Assembly (NCBI GenBank): GCA_037039925.1
Contig: JAXRKP010000305.1
Location: 255,001 to 319,000, forward strand
Source: Doris montereyensis
Taxonomy: Eukaryota > Mollusca > Gastropoda > Nudibranchia > Dorididae
Direction of reading: 5' to 3'
Length of the DNA stretch: 64,000 nt
The translations under genes and the position numbers were made by a program. The notes beneath the pieces are model-generated. The model saw only the letters and a list, made by a program, of their open reading frames with translations. It searched no databases and was not told where the DNA came from. Shown here piece after piece: positions 1 through 10,709 of this stretch (its first letter is position 1; the number at the start of each line of letters is the position of its first letter).

Positions 1-1408
1 TATCGAAATTAAGTCATTGTAGCCACAGACTATAATGTGTTGTACATTATCGAAATTAAGTCATTGTAGCCACATATTATAATGTGTTGTACATTATCGA
101 AATTAAGTCATTGTAGCCACATATTATAATGTGTTGTACATTATCGAAATTAAGTCATTGTAGCCACTGACTATAATGTGTTGTACATTATCGAAATTAG
201 TCATTGTAGAAATATAATGTGTTGCACATTATCGAAATTAAGTCATTGTAGCCACAGACATATTATAATGTCATTGTTGTATCGAAATTATCATTGTAAA
301 ATTAATGTGTTGTACATTATCGAAATTAAGTCATTGTTGACTATAATGTGTTGTACATTATCGAAATTAAGTCATTGTAGCCACATAGTATAATGTGTTG
401 TATATTATCAAAATTAAGTCATAGCCACAGACTAAAAATTAAAATGTGTGGTGTCATTGTAGCCACTGACTATAATGTGTTGCACATTATCGAAATTAAG
501 TTATTGTAGCCACAGACTATAATGTGTTGTACATTATCGAAATTAAGTCATTGTAGCCACAGACTATAATGTGTTGCACATTATCGAAATAAAGTCATTG
601 TAGCCACAGACTATAATGTGTTGTGTCATTGTAGCCACAGACTATAATGTGTTGTACATTATCGAAATTAAGTCATTGTAGCCACATACTATAATGTGTT
701 GTACATTATCGAAATTAAGTCATTGTAGCCACAGACTATAATGTGTTGTGTCATTGTAGCCACAGACTATAATGTGTTGTACATTATCGAAATTAAGTCA
801 TTGTAGCCATAGACTATAATGTGTTGTACATTATCGAAATTAAGTCATTGTAGCCATAGACTATAATGTGTTGTACATTATCGAAATTAAGTCATTGTAG
901 TTACAGACTATAATGTGTTGCACATTATCAAAATTAAGTCATTGTAGCCATAGACTATAATGTGTTGTACATTATCGAAATAAAGTCATTGTAGCCACAG
1001 AATATAATCTGTTGCACATTATCAAAATTAAGTCATTGTAGCCATAGACTATAATGTGTTGCACATTATCGAAATTAAGTCATTGTAGCCATAGACTATA
1101 ATGTGTTGTACATTATCGAAATTAAATCATTGTAGCCACAGACTATAATCTGTTGCACATTATCAAAATTAAGTCATTGTAGCCATAGACTATAATGTGT
1201 TATATATTATCGAAATTAAGTCATTGTAGCCACTGACTATAATGTGTTGCACATTATCAAAATTAAGTCATTGTAGCCATAGACTATAATGTGTTGTACA
1301 TTATCAAAATTAAGTCATTGTAGCCATAGACTATAATGTGTTGTACATTATCGAAATTAAGTCATTGTAGCCATAGACTATAATGTGTTGCACATTATCA
1401 AAATTAAG
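1..1408. repeat. Minisatellite, unit about 47 bp
   Basis: About 30 imperfect copies of a unit containing 'AAGTCATTGTAGCCACAGAC' and 'TATAATGTGTTGTACATTAT', running in from the left window edge. Some units are shortened. No gene is visible in it; the short frame at 178-393 only translates the repeat. Confidence 0.95.
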
Positions 1409-1726
1409 TATGTACTAGAGCCAGGGAACAGATGATATGAACTCAAGTTCTTTCAAAGGAAAAAACAGAACAGATTATAGTACATCGACATCTGGACATG
1501 GCGCTAATTTGCCACTGGTTTTACTTCCCAGTTCATGCTGGTACTCATTTTCCCCTTGATCGAGTGAAGAAATGCGTGTAAATTGTCTCTACTAAGGAAC
1601 ACATCGTCGCATTTAGCATTGCTGGTGATGCCATGATTTGAACCCAAGACTTTACCATTCTATTTCGTTCCATGGAGGCGTGTATTTACAATAATAATTG
1701 TTCTGTGTGTCGTTTCACTTGTGCAG

Positions 1727-1883
1727 TTATCAGGCAGTGTGTCCAGTGTGGCAACACCAGTGTCGGCGTGGCCTGCAGTGCGTTCGACCTCTACTTCAGC
1801 CAAAGCACAGCCTGTCCAGACGGTCTGGACTTTTGTCTCAACCACATCCAACAGAAGGGCGACCAGACCACGGTGGTCAAACG
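1727..1883 (+). CDS. Ly6-like protein, penultimate exon
   Basis: Starts after the acceptor TGTGCAG (1720-1726) or, less likely, after the AG at 1732-1733, and ends at the donor GTGAGA at 1884. It encodes RQCVQCGN and the central LU cysteines. The upstream in-frame ATG at 1672 lies in intron sequence and has no signal peptide after it, so it is not taken as the start. Confidence 0.78.
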
Positions 1884-4410
1884 GTGAGAGATTAACCTTT
1901 GACCCTTCTTCTTCTTCTTCTTCTTCTTCTTCTTCTTCTTCTTCTTCTTCTTCTTCTTCTTCTTCTTCTTCTTCTTCTTCTTCTTCTTCTTCTTCTTCTT
2001 CTTCTTCTTCTTCTTCTTCTTCTTCTTCTTCTTCTTCTTCTTCTTCTTCTTCCTTCTTCTTCTTCTTCTTCTTCTTCTTCTTCTTCTTCTTCTTCTTCTT
2101 CTTCTTCTTCTTCTTCTTCTTCTTCTTCTTCTTCTTCTTCTTCTTCTTCTTCTTCTTCTTCTTCTTCTTCTTCTTCTTCTTCTTCTTCTTCTTCTTCTTC
2201 TTCTTCTTCTTCTTCTTCTTCTTCTTCTTCTTCTTCTTCTTCTTCTTCTTCTTCTTCTTCTTCTTCTTCTTCTTCTTCTTCTTCTTCTTCTTCTTCTTCT
2301 TCTTCTTCTTGTTGTCAAATATAATTCTTCTTCTTCTTCTTCTAATGTCTTTCTTCTTCTTCTTCTTCTTAATGTCATTGGTGTCCATTGTAGTTCTTCT
2401 TAATGTCTTGGTGTCCATTGTAGTTGTATGTCAAATATCTGTCATTGGTGTCCATTGTAGCATTTCTGTCAAATATAATTCTTTGGTGTCCATGTAAAGT
2501 TGTATGTCAAAATAATGTCATTGGTGTCCATTGTAGTTGTATGTCAAATATAATGTCATTGGTGTCCATTGTAGTTGTATGTCAAATATAATGTAAAATT
2601 GTCCATTGGAGTTGTATGTCAAAATAATGTCATTGGTGTCCATTGTAGTTGTATGTCAAATATAATGTCATTGGTGTCCATTGTAGTTGTATGTCAAATA
2701 TAATGTCATTGATGTCCATTGTAGTTGTATGTCAAATATAATGTCATTGATGTCCATTGTAGTTGTATGTCAAATATAATGTCATTGGTGTCCATTGTAG
2801 TTGTATGTCAAATATAATGTCATTGGTGTCCATTGTAGTTGTATGTCAAATATAATGTCATTGGTGTCCATTGTAGTTGTATGTCAAACATAACTGCTTC
2901 TTACCACGCCAGACGTATTCTTCCCATTCTGACAAGAAAGATATGTGGCCAGGCTCCAATTTCTCGCGTGCCGTTTTCCACTATTAAGGGCACTCGGTAG
3001 TCCGAGTCAAGGTGTCGGCCTCTCAACCCAAAGGTCGTGGGTTCAAGCCCTGCCGACAGTTGAAAAAATGTCTCGAGTTTTTCGAGCAAAACCTACCCCT
3101 TGGTCCAGGTAGGTGGATCGACATCTAGTCATATCGGAGACGGACGATAAAAATGAGGTCCCGTATGCAGATCGCAAAACTCTGTGCACGTTAAAGATAT
3201 TTTGGCTATCACAACACTCTGTGCACGTTAAAAATCTTTTGGCTATCACAACACTCTGTGCACGTTAAAGATCTTTTGGCTATCACAAAAACTCTGTTCA
3301 CGTTAAAAATCTTTTGGCTATCACAACACTCTGTGCACGTTAAAGATCTTTTGGCTATCACAACACTCTGTTCACGTTAAAGATCTTTTGGCTATCACAA
3401 AACTCTGTGCACGTTAAAAATCTTTTGGCTATCACAAAACTCTGTGCACGTTAAAGATCTTTTGGCTATCACAAAACTCTGTTCACGTTAAAGATCTTTT
3501 GGCTATCACAACACTCTGTTCACGTTAAAAATCTTTTGGCTATCACAAAACTCTGTGCACGTTAAAAATCTTTTGGCTATCACAACACTCTGTGCACGTT
3601 AAAAATCTTTTGGCTATCACAAAACTCTGTGCACGTTAAAAACTGTTTACAAGGCAGTCTGGACAAAAAAGAAATTTGAGCCTACCAAATACCTCGAGAT
3701 CGCCTTGGTCGTGGATGGTAAATCAAATCAAATCGAATTCCCGCCATTACTTAAAGCTGTACAACATTGATGATATATGGCTTACATCGCATTAGGGCAA
3801 TCGGTAGTCCAGAAGGAATGTGTCGGCCTCTCAACCAAAAGGTTGTGGGTTCAAGCCCCGACTACGATAGTCGAATATTTCTTGGATTTTCTTTGGGGGG
3901 GGGGGGGGGGTGGAGTTGAAATAAAATCTAGATCTCCACCAATGAGACGAAGACAGTATTGGATGATTTCCATGTCATACAAGGGGCAGAACTGCGAATG
4001 CTGGAAAGATCGGGGAGGGAGGGTGTGTATATATGTGGTTTTGTGTGTGTTTGTGTGTGTGTGAGTGTATAAAGTCGATGACCAGTGAAGACAGGAAATG
4101 GGATAAAATACATACACCCTGCCTCACTTCCAAGTGAAAGCCAATACAAAATGTAACTCTATCTATCCTGTGTGATGTGAATAGCTAGCCCATTGAAAGT
4201 GTTTACTTCTCCCCTCCACCCCCCCTTCACAGGTGTGTGGACAGAACCGAATGTTTAAACCGTTGGTTCATTCAGACGTCGGATAACTCGGCCTGTGTCC
4301 GCTATGACCCCAGCAAGCAGGACACCAACCTGAACTGCTACTACTGTTGTACTACAGACGACTGCAATAAGCCTTTCTTGCCGTCTGATGACACCCTGTT
4401 CACACCATGA
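1727..4410 (+). CDS. Ly6/uPAR (three-finger) domain secreted protein, 3' part
   Basis: Two exons (1727-1883 and 4233-4410) join in phase (CG|G = Arg) into about 110 residues ending at the TGA at 4408-4410. The cysteine pattern is that of an LU domain: CVQC near the start, spaced cysteines in the middle, then the diagnostic closing motif with CC and, five residues on, Cys-Asn (YYCCTTDDCN). Only 13 mostly polar residues follow the Cys-Asn, so there is no hydrophobic GPI-attachment tail. The product is therefore probably secreted, not membrane-anchored. The signal-peptide exon must lie upstream, outside the window or hidden in the left repeats. Intron phase 2 and acceptors (TGCAG, TTCACAG) and donor (GTGAGA) are good. 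The intron carries a 400-bp TTC tract, a 39-bp minisatellite and two SINEs. Function of this family member is unknown; such proteins are numerous in molluscs. Confidence 0.82.
1905..2311. repeat. (TTC)n microsatellite in the Ly6-like intron
   Basis: About 400 bp of nearly pure TTC, with one interruption near 2052. It generates long artificial poly-Ser/Phe/Leu and poly-Lys/Glu/Arg frames. Confidence 0.97.
2312..2893. repeat. Minisatellite, unit about 39 bp
   Basis: About 14 copies of a unit containing 'TGTCAAATATAATGTCATTG' followed by 'GTGTCCATTGTAGTTGTA'. The first copies are invaded by TTC triplets from the adjoining microsatellite. Confidence 0.95.
2985..3735 (+). mobile_element. tRNA-derived SINE (family A) with internal minisatellite
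   Basis: The head resembles a tRNA: a promoter A-box region (CGGTAGTCCGAGTCAAGG) and B box (GTGGGTTCAAGCCC, about 3048-3061). It continues with the family body (TCCAGGTAGGTGGATCGACA, then the GAGGTCCCG block) and ends near 3735 with TAAATCAAATCAAATC. In the middle, about 3179-3650, a 37-bp segment of the body (TCTGTGCACGTTAAAGATC ... GGCTATCACA) is tandemly repeated about 13 times. The same family recurs many times in the window, mostly on the minus strand, which allows the unexpanded form to be recognised. Confidence 0.85.
3788..3882 (+). mobile_element. 5' fragment of SINE family A
   Basis: Repeats the tRNA-like head of the element at 2985 (CGGTAGTCCAGA, GGCCTCTCAACCAAAAGG, GGGTTCAAGCCCC) and then breaks off before a poly-G run at 3895-3910. 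Confidence 0.75.
4233..4410 (+). CDS. Ly6-like protein, last exon
   Basis: Begins after a polypyrimidine tract and CACAG (4228-4232). Encodes CVDRTECLNRWF, then CVRYDPSKQ and the C-terminal CCTTDDCN motif of LU domains, then stops. Frame is continuous with the preceding exon. Confidence 0.85.
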
Positions 4411-4496
4411 GTCTCTCTCCGTCTCTGTCTATGTCTCTGTCTGTCTATCTCTCTCAGTGTCTGTCTGTCTGTATCTCTGTCTGTCTGTCTGTCTGT

Positions 4497-4629
<133 letters not shown>

Positions 4630-4669
4630 TCTCTGTCTCTCTCTGTCTCTGTCTTTCTGTCTTTCTTTC

Positions 4670-4702
<33 letters not shown>

Positions 4703-4740
4703 TTTCTGAAACATTAAAATGGGACACCTCTCTCACTCGT

Positions 4741-4746
4741 AATAAA
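4741..4746 (+). terminator. Poly(A) signal AATAAA of the Ly6-like gene
   Basis: AATAAA lies 331 bp after the stop, downstream of the CT/GTCT-rich 3' UTR. It is the first canonical signal on the plus strand. Confidence 0.6.
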
Positions 4747-4929
4747 AGCATTCTACCAGAATATTTACAAAGTGTTTTTGTTGCTGTTTTTCTTCTTGTT
4801 GTTTTGTTTTATTTGGGAGGGGGTTGTCTATCTCTATCATTTAGATTCTCTTTGTTCTATTCATTTAGATTAATATAGTTCTCTTGTTTCAAAACTTGTA
4901 TGTACAAAATGCATGTAGATCGAGTTGAC

Positions 4930-5665
4930 TTGTTGTTATAACATTATCGTTATCTACCTGTACCGTTATCGTAGTTGAGTTGTTATAACATTATATGTTA
5001 TAATTACTCTCTCGTTATCGTAGTTGACTTGTTGTTATAGCATTTTTTCCATTTCTACAACATCACTTGATCATGTGTTGCAGTCCCAGTTTATAACATT
5101 AAATGGGACACACATTGCACACGTAATGAAAAGCATTCTAACAGAATATTTACAGTGTTTTTGTTGCTGTTTTTGCTTGCATTGTTGTTTAATTTTATTT
5201 GGGAGTTGAGTTGTTATTACATTATATTAAATTTGTATTTTCTATTACATTTAGATTAATATAATTCTCTTGTTTCAAAACTTGTATGTTATAAAATATA
5301 TGTTAGATCTGAGTTGACTTGAGTTGTTATAACATTATATGTTATAATTACCTGTACCGTTATCGTAGTTGACTTGTTGTTATAACATTATATGTTATAA
5401 TTACCTGTACCGTTATCGTAGTTGACTTGTTGTTATAACATTATATGTTAGAATTACCTGTACCGTTATCGTAGTTGACTTGTTGTTATAACATTGTTAT
5501 AACATTATATGTTATAATTACCTGTATAATCACCTGTTATCGTAGTTGAGTTGTTGTTATAACATTATATGTTAGACTTACCTGTACCGTTATCGTAGTT
5601 GACTTGTTATAACATTATACATGTATGTTATAATTACCTGTACCGTTATCGTAGTTGAGTTGCTT
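4930..5665. repeat. Minisatellite, unit about 52 bp, enclosing a duplicated 3' UTR piece
   Basis: Copies of 'TTACCTGTACCGTTATCGTA' plus 'GTTGACTTGTTGTTATAACA'. In the middle (about 5090-5215) sits a second copy of the Ly6-like 3' UTR end (AAATGGGACACAC, AAAGCATTCTAACAGAATAT, GTTTTTGTTGCTGTTTTT), matching 4716-4795. Confidence 0.9.
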
Positions 5666-5814
5666 CCTTTTGTTGTGTTTTGATGGGTGAGTTGTTTGTT
5701 TGTTTGTTGCTTTTGTTGGAGAGGGGGGGGGGGGGGTTTAGTTATGTTGTTCTTTAATTGTGTATGTGTGTGTGTTGTGTGTGTTTGTGCGTGTCGATGG
5801 TCGAACTGTTTACA

Positions 5815-6080
5815 GCTGGACTAAGACCTTTTTAAGGTCTGAATTCGAATCCTAGTTTTCCCTTGGACAGCCATTTCAAGTATTATATCAAACGAAAGGC
5901 GTGAACGGGTACCAGGTTGGAGACCATTGTCTGGTTCAGGTGAAGGTTCTGGGTTTTTTTTATAGATCCCTTGGCTGTTTACAGGACAGTCTGGGCAAAA
6001 TTTAAAATCCTACCTTACTTGTGGATACGAGTAAAATCCAAAATTAAAATCTTGTGTACTTGGGACATATGTATCCCACC
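5815..6080 (+). mobile_element. Degenerate SINE family A fragments
   Basis: A tRNA-like piece (TTCGAATCC near 5842), then the family A 3' body (GATCCCTTGGCTGTTTACAG, CAGTCTGGGCAAAATTT, CCTACCTTACTTGTGGAT) leading into the next minisatellite. The order is disturbed, so boundaries are approximate. Confidence 0.55.
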
Positions 6081-6084
6081 CTCA

Positions 6085-7290
6085 GGCAAATCCTACCTTA
6101 CTTGTGGATGTCGTAGTAAAATCCAAAAATTAAAATCTTGTGCAGTATACTTGGGACATATGTATGTATCCCACCCTCGGCAAATCCAACAAGCTATAGG
6201 TGTAGAGACCACTGCCATACGTAAGCAGTATCCGTGAAGCTATAGGTAAGCTAGAGACCACTGCCATACGTAAGCAGTATCCAACAAGCTATAGGTAAGC
6301 TAGAGACCACTGCCATACATAAGTAGTATCCAACAAGCTATAGGTAAGCTAGAGACCACTGCCATACATAAGCAGTATCCAACAAGCTATAGGTAAGCTA
6401 GAGACCACTGCCATACATAAGTAGTATCCAAGCTAGAGACCAGCCATATAGGTAAGCTAGAGACCACTGCCATACATAAGCAGTATCCAACAAGCTATAG
6501 GTAAGCTAGAGACCACTGCCATACATAAGCAGTATCCGACAAGCTATAGGTAAGCTAGAGACCACTGCCATACATAAGCAGTATCCAACAAGCTATAGGT
6601 AAGCTAGAGACCACTGCCATACATAAGCAGTATCCGACAAGCTATAGGTAAGCTAGAGACCACTGCCATACATAAGTAGTATCCAACAAGCTATAGGTAA
6701 GAGACCACTGCCATACATAAGAGACCACTAGAGACCACTGCCATACATAAGCAGTATCCAACAAGCTATAGGTAAGCTAGAGACCACTGCCATACATAAG
6801 CAGTATCCAACAAGCTATAGGTAAGCTAGAGACCACTGCCATACATAAGCAGTATCCAACAAGCTATAGGTAAGCTAGAGACCACTGCCATACATAAGCA
6901 GTATCCAAGAAGCTATAGGTAAGCTAGAGACCACTGCCATACATAAGCAGTATCCAACAAGCTAGAGATAGGTAAGCAGTATCCAAGAGACTAGAGACCA
7001 CTGCCATATGTAAGCAGTATCCAAGAAGCTATAGGTAAGCTAGAGACCACTGCCATATGTAAGCAGTATCCAAGAAGCTATAGGTAAGCTAGAGACCACT
7101 GCCATATGTAAGCAGTATCCGAGAAGCTATAGGTAAGCTAGAGACCACTGCCATATGTAAGCAGTATCCGAGAAGCTATAGGTAAGCTAGAGACCACTGC
7201 CATATGTAGCAGTATCCGAGAAGCTATGTAGGTATAAGCTAGAGACCACTGCCATATGTAAGCAGTATCCAAGAAGCTATGAACCAAACT
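6085..7290. repeat. Minisatellite, unit about 47 bp
   Basis: About 25 copies of 'AAGCTATAGGTAAGCTAGAG' + 'ACCACTGCCATACATAAGCA' + 'GTATCC', with occasional partial units. The first units grade out of the preceding SINE tail. Confidence 0.95.
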
Positions 7291-7446
7291 AGAGGGACCA
7301 GGCCATCCCTGACGGGAGTGACTGCCTTTCTCCATGAGGTACACGTACTATTCCTCCTCCCTATAAACCCTCGGAGTGGAGGAGAGTTAGCGTTAAAGAG
7401 ATTAAAATGACAACTGTCAAATGTTCTGTTTTTGTTTTTGTTTTTA

Positions 7447-7680
7447 GTGACGTCAGTGGCTGAGTCGTTAGGCTGTCATATTGGAGATCATGAGGTCCCG
7501 GGTCGATTTCTAGCAAAGCTAGGCGCGCGTAGTGTTCCTTTGGAAACACACTTAACGCATTTCCCCCACTAGCTTGGGAGTATAAAAACCTGCATCGTAC
7601 TAGCGTCCTGGCCAGGAGATGATTATCATTACCTGTTCCGGGGATATAGAAACCGGGATAATCTTCGGCTCCATGGGGGA
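7447..7680 (+). mobile_element. tRNA-derived SINE (family B)
   Basis: A-box-like TGGCTGAGTCGTTAGG and B-box-like GGGTCGATTTC lie about 35 bp apart, followed by a body with TTTCCCCCACTAGCTTGGGA and CCTGGCCAGGAGATGATTAT. A second copy lies on the minus strand at 55,480-55,715. This is a SINE, not a tRNA gene: the acceptor stem does not close. Confidence 0.75.
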
Positions 7681-7699
7681 GGCCTTCAAGGAACTTAAC

Positions 7700-8215
7700 T
7701 TTTATTTCTGGATTACAAAAATAAAGGGGGGGGACTTTGACTAATTCTTGTTCTACTAGGGGGAATAAAAAGGAATTTAAAAAACAAGAAAAGGAGGGGA
7801 GGGGGAGGGGGGGGGAGGGGGTTTTCTGTTTATTTGTTGTAATGAAATTTACCCTGTCCACCATATACATTGATTCTCAGGGTGAATTAAGAGATATGGT
7901 AACAGCAACATGTAAGACGTGCAAAAGAATAATGAAGAAGAACCTACTGGCAGCACCCGCTAACCACCCAGAATATAGAGAGACACCGTTGGTCCAAGTG
8001 GACAGTACTGGGACCTTTTTGAGTGTTGCCTCTTCATCATCACAAAAAGAAAAGAAAGAGAACAATAAAGGGGCCAAAGGGGTCGCTCTATTAGTGGAAT
8101 TAGAATTCAGCCCATCCACCATATGCGGTGATCTCAGGATCAATTCAGGGGGAAACAGCAAGGTGAAGAACATTTAAAAGAATGAAGAAAGGAATGAAGT
8201 AGGGCCTTCCAGCAG
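7700..8215. mobile_element. Two tandem copies of a short interspersed repeat (family C)
   Basis: Both copies contain AAATTTACCCTGTCCACCAT / ATTCAGCCCATCCACCATAT, then GTGATCTCAGG, then AATTAAGAGG, a run of AAGA-rich sequence and 'CAGCA.CC.C..ACCACCC'. The family recurs at 31.9, 33.8, 37.2, 41.9, 42.5, 44.3, 46.2, 46.4, 51.0, 56.4 and 57.7 kb. Short frames here are repeat sequence. Confidence 0.7.
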
Positions 8216-8288
8216 AACCTTGTATTTCCACCTTGATATATCGTAATAAGAAAACAAAAGAACACAATAATGACAAAAGATACAAAAT

Positions 8289-8294
8289 TTTATT
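8289..8294 (-). terminator. Candidate poly(A) signal of the selenoprotein J-like gene
   Basis: AATAAA on the minus strand about 260 bp beyond the SECIS-like hairpin. The region is AT-rich, so chance occurrence is possible. Confidence 0.4.
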
Positions 8295-8553
8295 CAATAA
8301 AGCATCCAGGATAGTTCATACGAAAGAAAAGAAAACAAACAAAAAAACAGCAACAACAAATCAAAATTCAGGTTGAATGTCACAGAAAAACTAAAGTTTG
8401 TCACAGATCAAAACTGATCAAAATTGTCACAGATCAAACTGTAGCAAATGGCAACAACAAAATTGTCACAGATCAAACTGATCTCAGGTAGCAAATGGCA
8501 ATGACAAAACATCATCAAACATCAAAGTTATCTCCAACACAAATGGCAGTAAA

Positions 8554-8624
8554 CATCAAAAGTTTAAACTCAGCGTCAAGGCCGTCAGGTCACCCTAATT
8601 TCAGCCTTAACTCTTCATGCGATG
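8554..8624 (-). promoter_or_regulatory. Candidate SECIS element (type 2) for UGA recoding
   Basis: Read on the minus strand: ATGA at 8618-8615, an 11-bp helix II (8614-8604 with 8582-8572, ten of eleven positions paired including one G-U), an unpaired stretch TGAAA with the required adenines 13 nt after ATGA, a mini-helix III (TTAGG/CCTGA with a GTGA loop), and TGAG at 8572-8569. ATGA and TGAG face each other as the tandem G-A pairs of a kink-turn SECIS core. Helix I is weak (CATC 8624-8621 with GATG 8557-8554). The order and spacings are those of eukaryotic form 2 SECIS elements. The hairpin is on the same strand as, and 2.1 kb past the stop of, the gene with the in-frame TGA. Folding was done by eye only. 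Confidence 0.6.
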
Positions 8625-8649
8625 ACGTAGTATACCAGGTAAAAGTTGG

Positions 8650-8742
8650 AGACAAATTTGCTTCCAATGATAAATTCCATTGAGACGTAGAAATAATTTG
8701 CTTCCAATGATAAATTCCATTGAGACGTAGAAATAACATAAT
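8650..8742. repeat. Direct duplication of a 43-bp segment
   Basis: 'TTTGCTTCCAATGATAAATT' + 'CCATTGAGACGTAGAAATAA' occurs twice in tandem. Confidence 0.9.
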
Positions 8743-9743
8743 ATAGAATTATACAAATAATATCCCGTATATCAATAGAGTGACTAATCTTAGACATTTT
8801 CCTTTCTGCTATTTTTCTCTTCCTCTTCATTGAAGGTTCAAAGAAAATATATAAAATCAGTTTTGAGAGAATGAAATTAAGAAAAAGAAAAGAAAATGTC
8901 ATTCCTGAGATGTTATTTGACCAGATTTTGTTACGATGGTAAAGAAGTCTTAGCCGACGTTCACAGCAGTTAGACACCAGACATGAAAAATGACAATACA
9001 ATTTTTGGGATTAATTTAAATTATCAATTCAACAATTCACTAAGTTTTTATTACTGAAACTGAAATGTATCAGTTCCCATCAATAGACAGTTAGCTGCCA
9101 AAATCCACACCCTTCAGTATTGCCTTTCATATTTTTGTTCTTTTCTTGTTCCTGATACCTTTCAGTATCAGAATTTTTCTTACATGTAGTCGACCTACTT
9201 GTACGGAAACACAACATAAAATTATTATCCGGTAGTATGTCCTTTGCTGGAAATTGAAAGTCGATGGATAAGGTTGTAGTAGTCAATAATTTTGCCCTCA
9301 AAAACGAAAAAATCTTTCTACAAGTGAATCTGATCCTGAATCATTTTTGTACTAAGCCTAAATCTAAATCTACTACCGAAACAGGGCATGGAATATTTTA
9401 GTTTTGACATTTGTACTTTTTTTTTCATAATTTTTTACAGAATAAATGAAGGCCACATGCAAAAACTACCAACAAGATCTGGAATATTGTTTTATTGGGG
9501 TTTTGTTCTGAGGAAAATGCTTTTTGAATTATATCTTCCTTAACTAGACTATTACAGTTGGTTTTTTAAATCATGTGTTTTAAGTGCCAAGCATCTTTCA
9601 GTCGTTTGAACTGATAGCGTCACTAGTGTCAGGCAGAGAATGAGTCGAGATCAGCAGTAAAAGACGGAAGTTTTAAAAAATGGACAGCAGTCAAAAACTT
9701 TCAACAAAACGACAAAGAAATGAAAAAAAGGAAAAGAAAAGGG

Positions 9744-10545
9744 CAAACATAAAATTTCATCTCCGTAAATAAATGTTTATCTGGGCAAGCCACCAAGAAT
9801 TTCATCTCCGTAAATAAATGTTTATCTGGGCAAGCCACCAAGAATTTCATCTCTGTAAATAAATGTTTATCTGGGCAAACCACCAAGAATTTCATCTCCG
9901 TAAATAAATGTTTATCTGAGCAAGCCACCAAGAATTTCATCTCCGTAAATAAATGTTTATCTGGGCAAGCCACCAAGAATTTCATCACCGTAAATAAATG
10001 CTTATCTGGGTAAGAGGCTTATCTGGGCATGCCCACAAGAATTTCATCTCTATAAATAAATGCTTATCTGGGCAAGATGCTTATCTGGGCAAGCCCACAA
10101 GAATTTCATCTCCGTAAATAAATATTTCTCTCGACAAGATGCCTATCTGAGCAAGCCCACAAGAATTTCATCTCCATAAATAATTGCTTATCTGGGCAAG
10201 ATGCTTATCTGGGCAAGCCCACAAGAATTTCATTTCCGTAAATAAATGTTTATCTGGGCAAGCCCACAAGAATTTCATCTCCGTAAATAAATGTTTATCT
10301 GGGCAAGCCCACAAGAATTGCAAGCCCACAAGAATTTCATCTCCGTAAATAAATGCTTATCTAGGCAAGCCCAATACAATTTCATCTCCGCAAATAAATG
10401 TTTATCAAGGCAAGCCCACAAGAATTTCATCTCCGTAAATAAATGCTTATCTGGGCAAGCCTAATACAATTTCATCTCCGCAAATAAATGTTTATCAAGG
10501 CAAGCCCACAAGAATTTCATCTCCCTAAATAAACGCTTATCAGGC
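9744..10545. repeat. Minisatellite, unit about 46 bp, inside the probable 3' UTR
   Basis: About 17 copies of 'AAGAATTTCATCTCCGTAAA' + 'TAAATGTTTATCTGGGCAAG' + 'CC(C)AC'. The minus-strand frame at 9701-9988 only translates it. Confidence 0.95.
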
Positions 10546-10709
10546 GGAGACAGAAAGACAGACAGACAAACAGACATACAGAGACAAGAAGACAATCAAA
10601 CAGATAGACACAGACAGACGACAGACAATAAGTCAAAAAGAGACCGAGAGACAGGCAGTGACTTTAAACAAAATAGAAAAATGACTAGGGGGGGGGGGGG
10701 GCATTGACA

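Larger units (their letters stand above)
8270..10709 (-). other. Probable 3' UTR of the selenoprotein J-like gene
   Basis: Runs from the stop at 10,710-10,712 to just past AATAAA at 8289-8294 (minus strand). It contains a GACA-rich tract, a 46-bp minisatellite (9744-10,545), otherwise AT-rich single-copy sequence, and the SECIS-like hairpin at 8554-8624. Other AATAAA motifs on this strand (9491-9496, 9047-9052) lie before the hairpin, so shorter transcripts lacking it are possible. The extent is inferred; there is no transcript evidence. Confidence 0.45.

Noticed and set aside
1660..2497. Long poly-Lys/Glu, poly-Arg and poly-Ser/Phe frames
   Set aside because: They are six-frame readings of the TTC microsatellite and have no other protein features.
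3000..3065. tRNA genes at SINE heads (also 7.45, 55.7, 60.7 and 61.2 kb)
   Set aside because: A and B boxes are present, but acceptor stems do not close, spacing is off and SINE bodies follow. They are tRNA-derived repeats.
7361..7870. 169-residue minus-strand frame
   Set aside because: Spans the family B SINE and family C repeat; no conserved domain.
9120..9200. Other ATGA motifs on the minus strand as SECIS cores (for example near 9,130, 8,830, 8,900, 9,350 and 9,570)
   Set aside because: None has a complementary helix II with facing GA at the required spacing.
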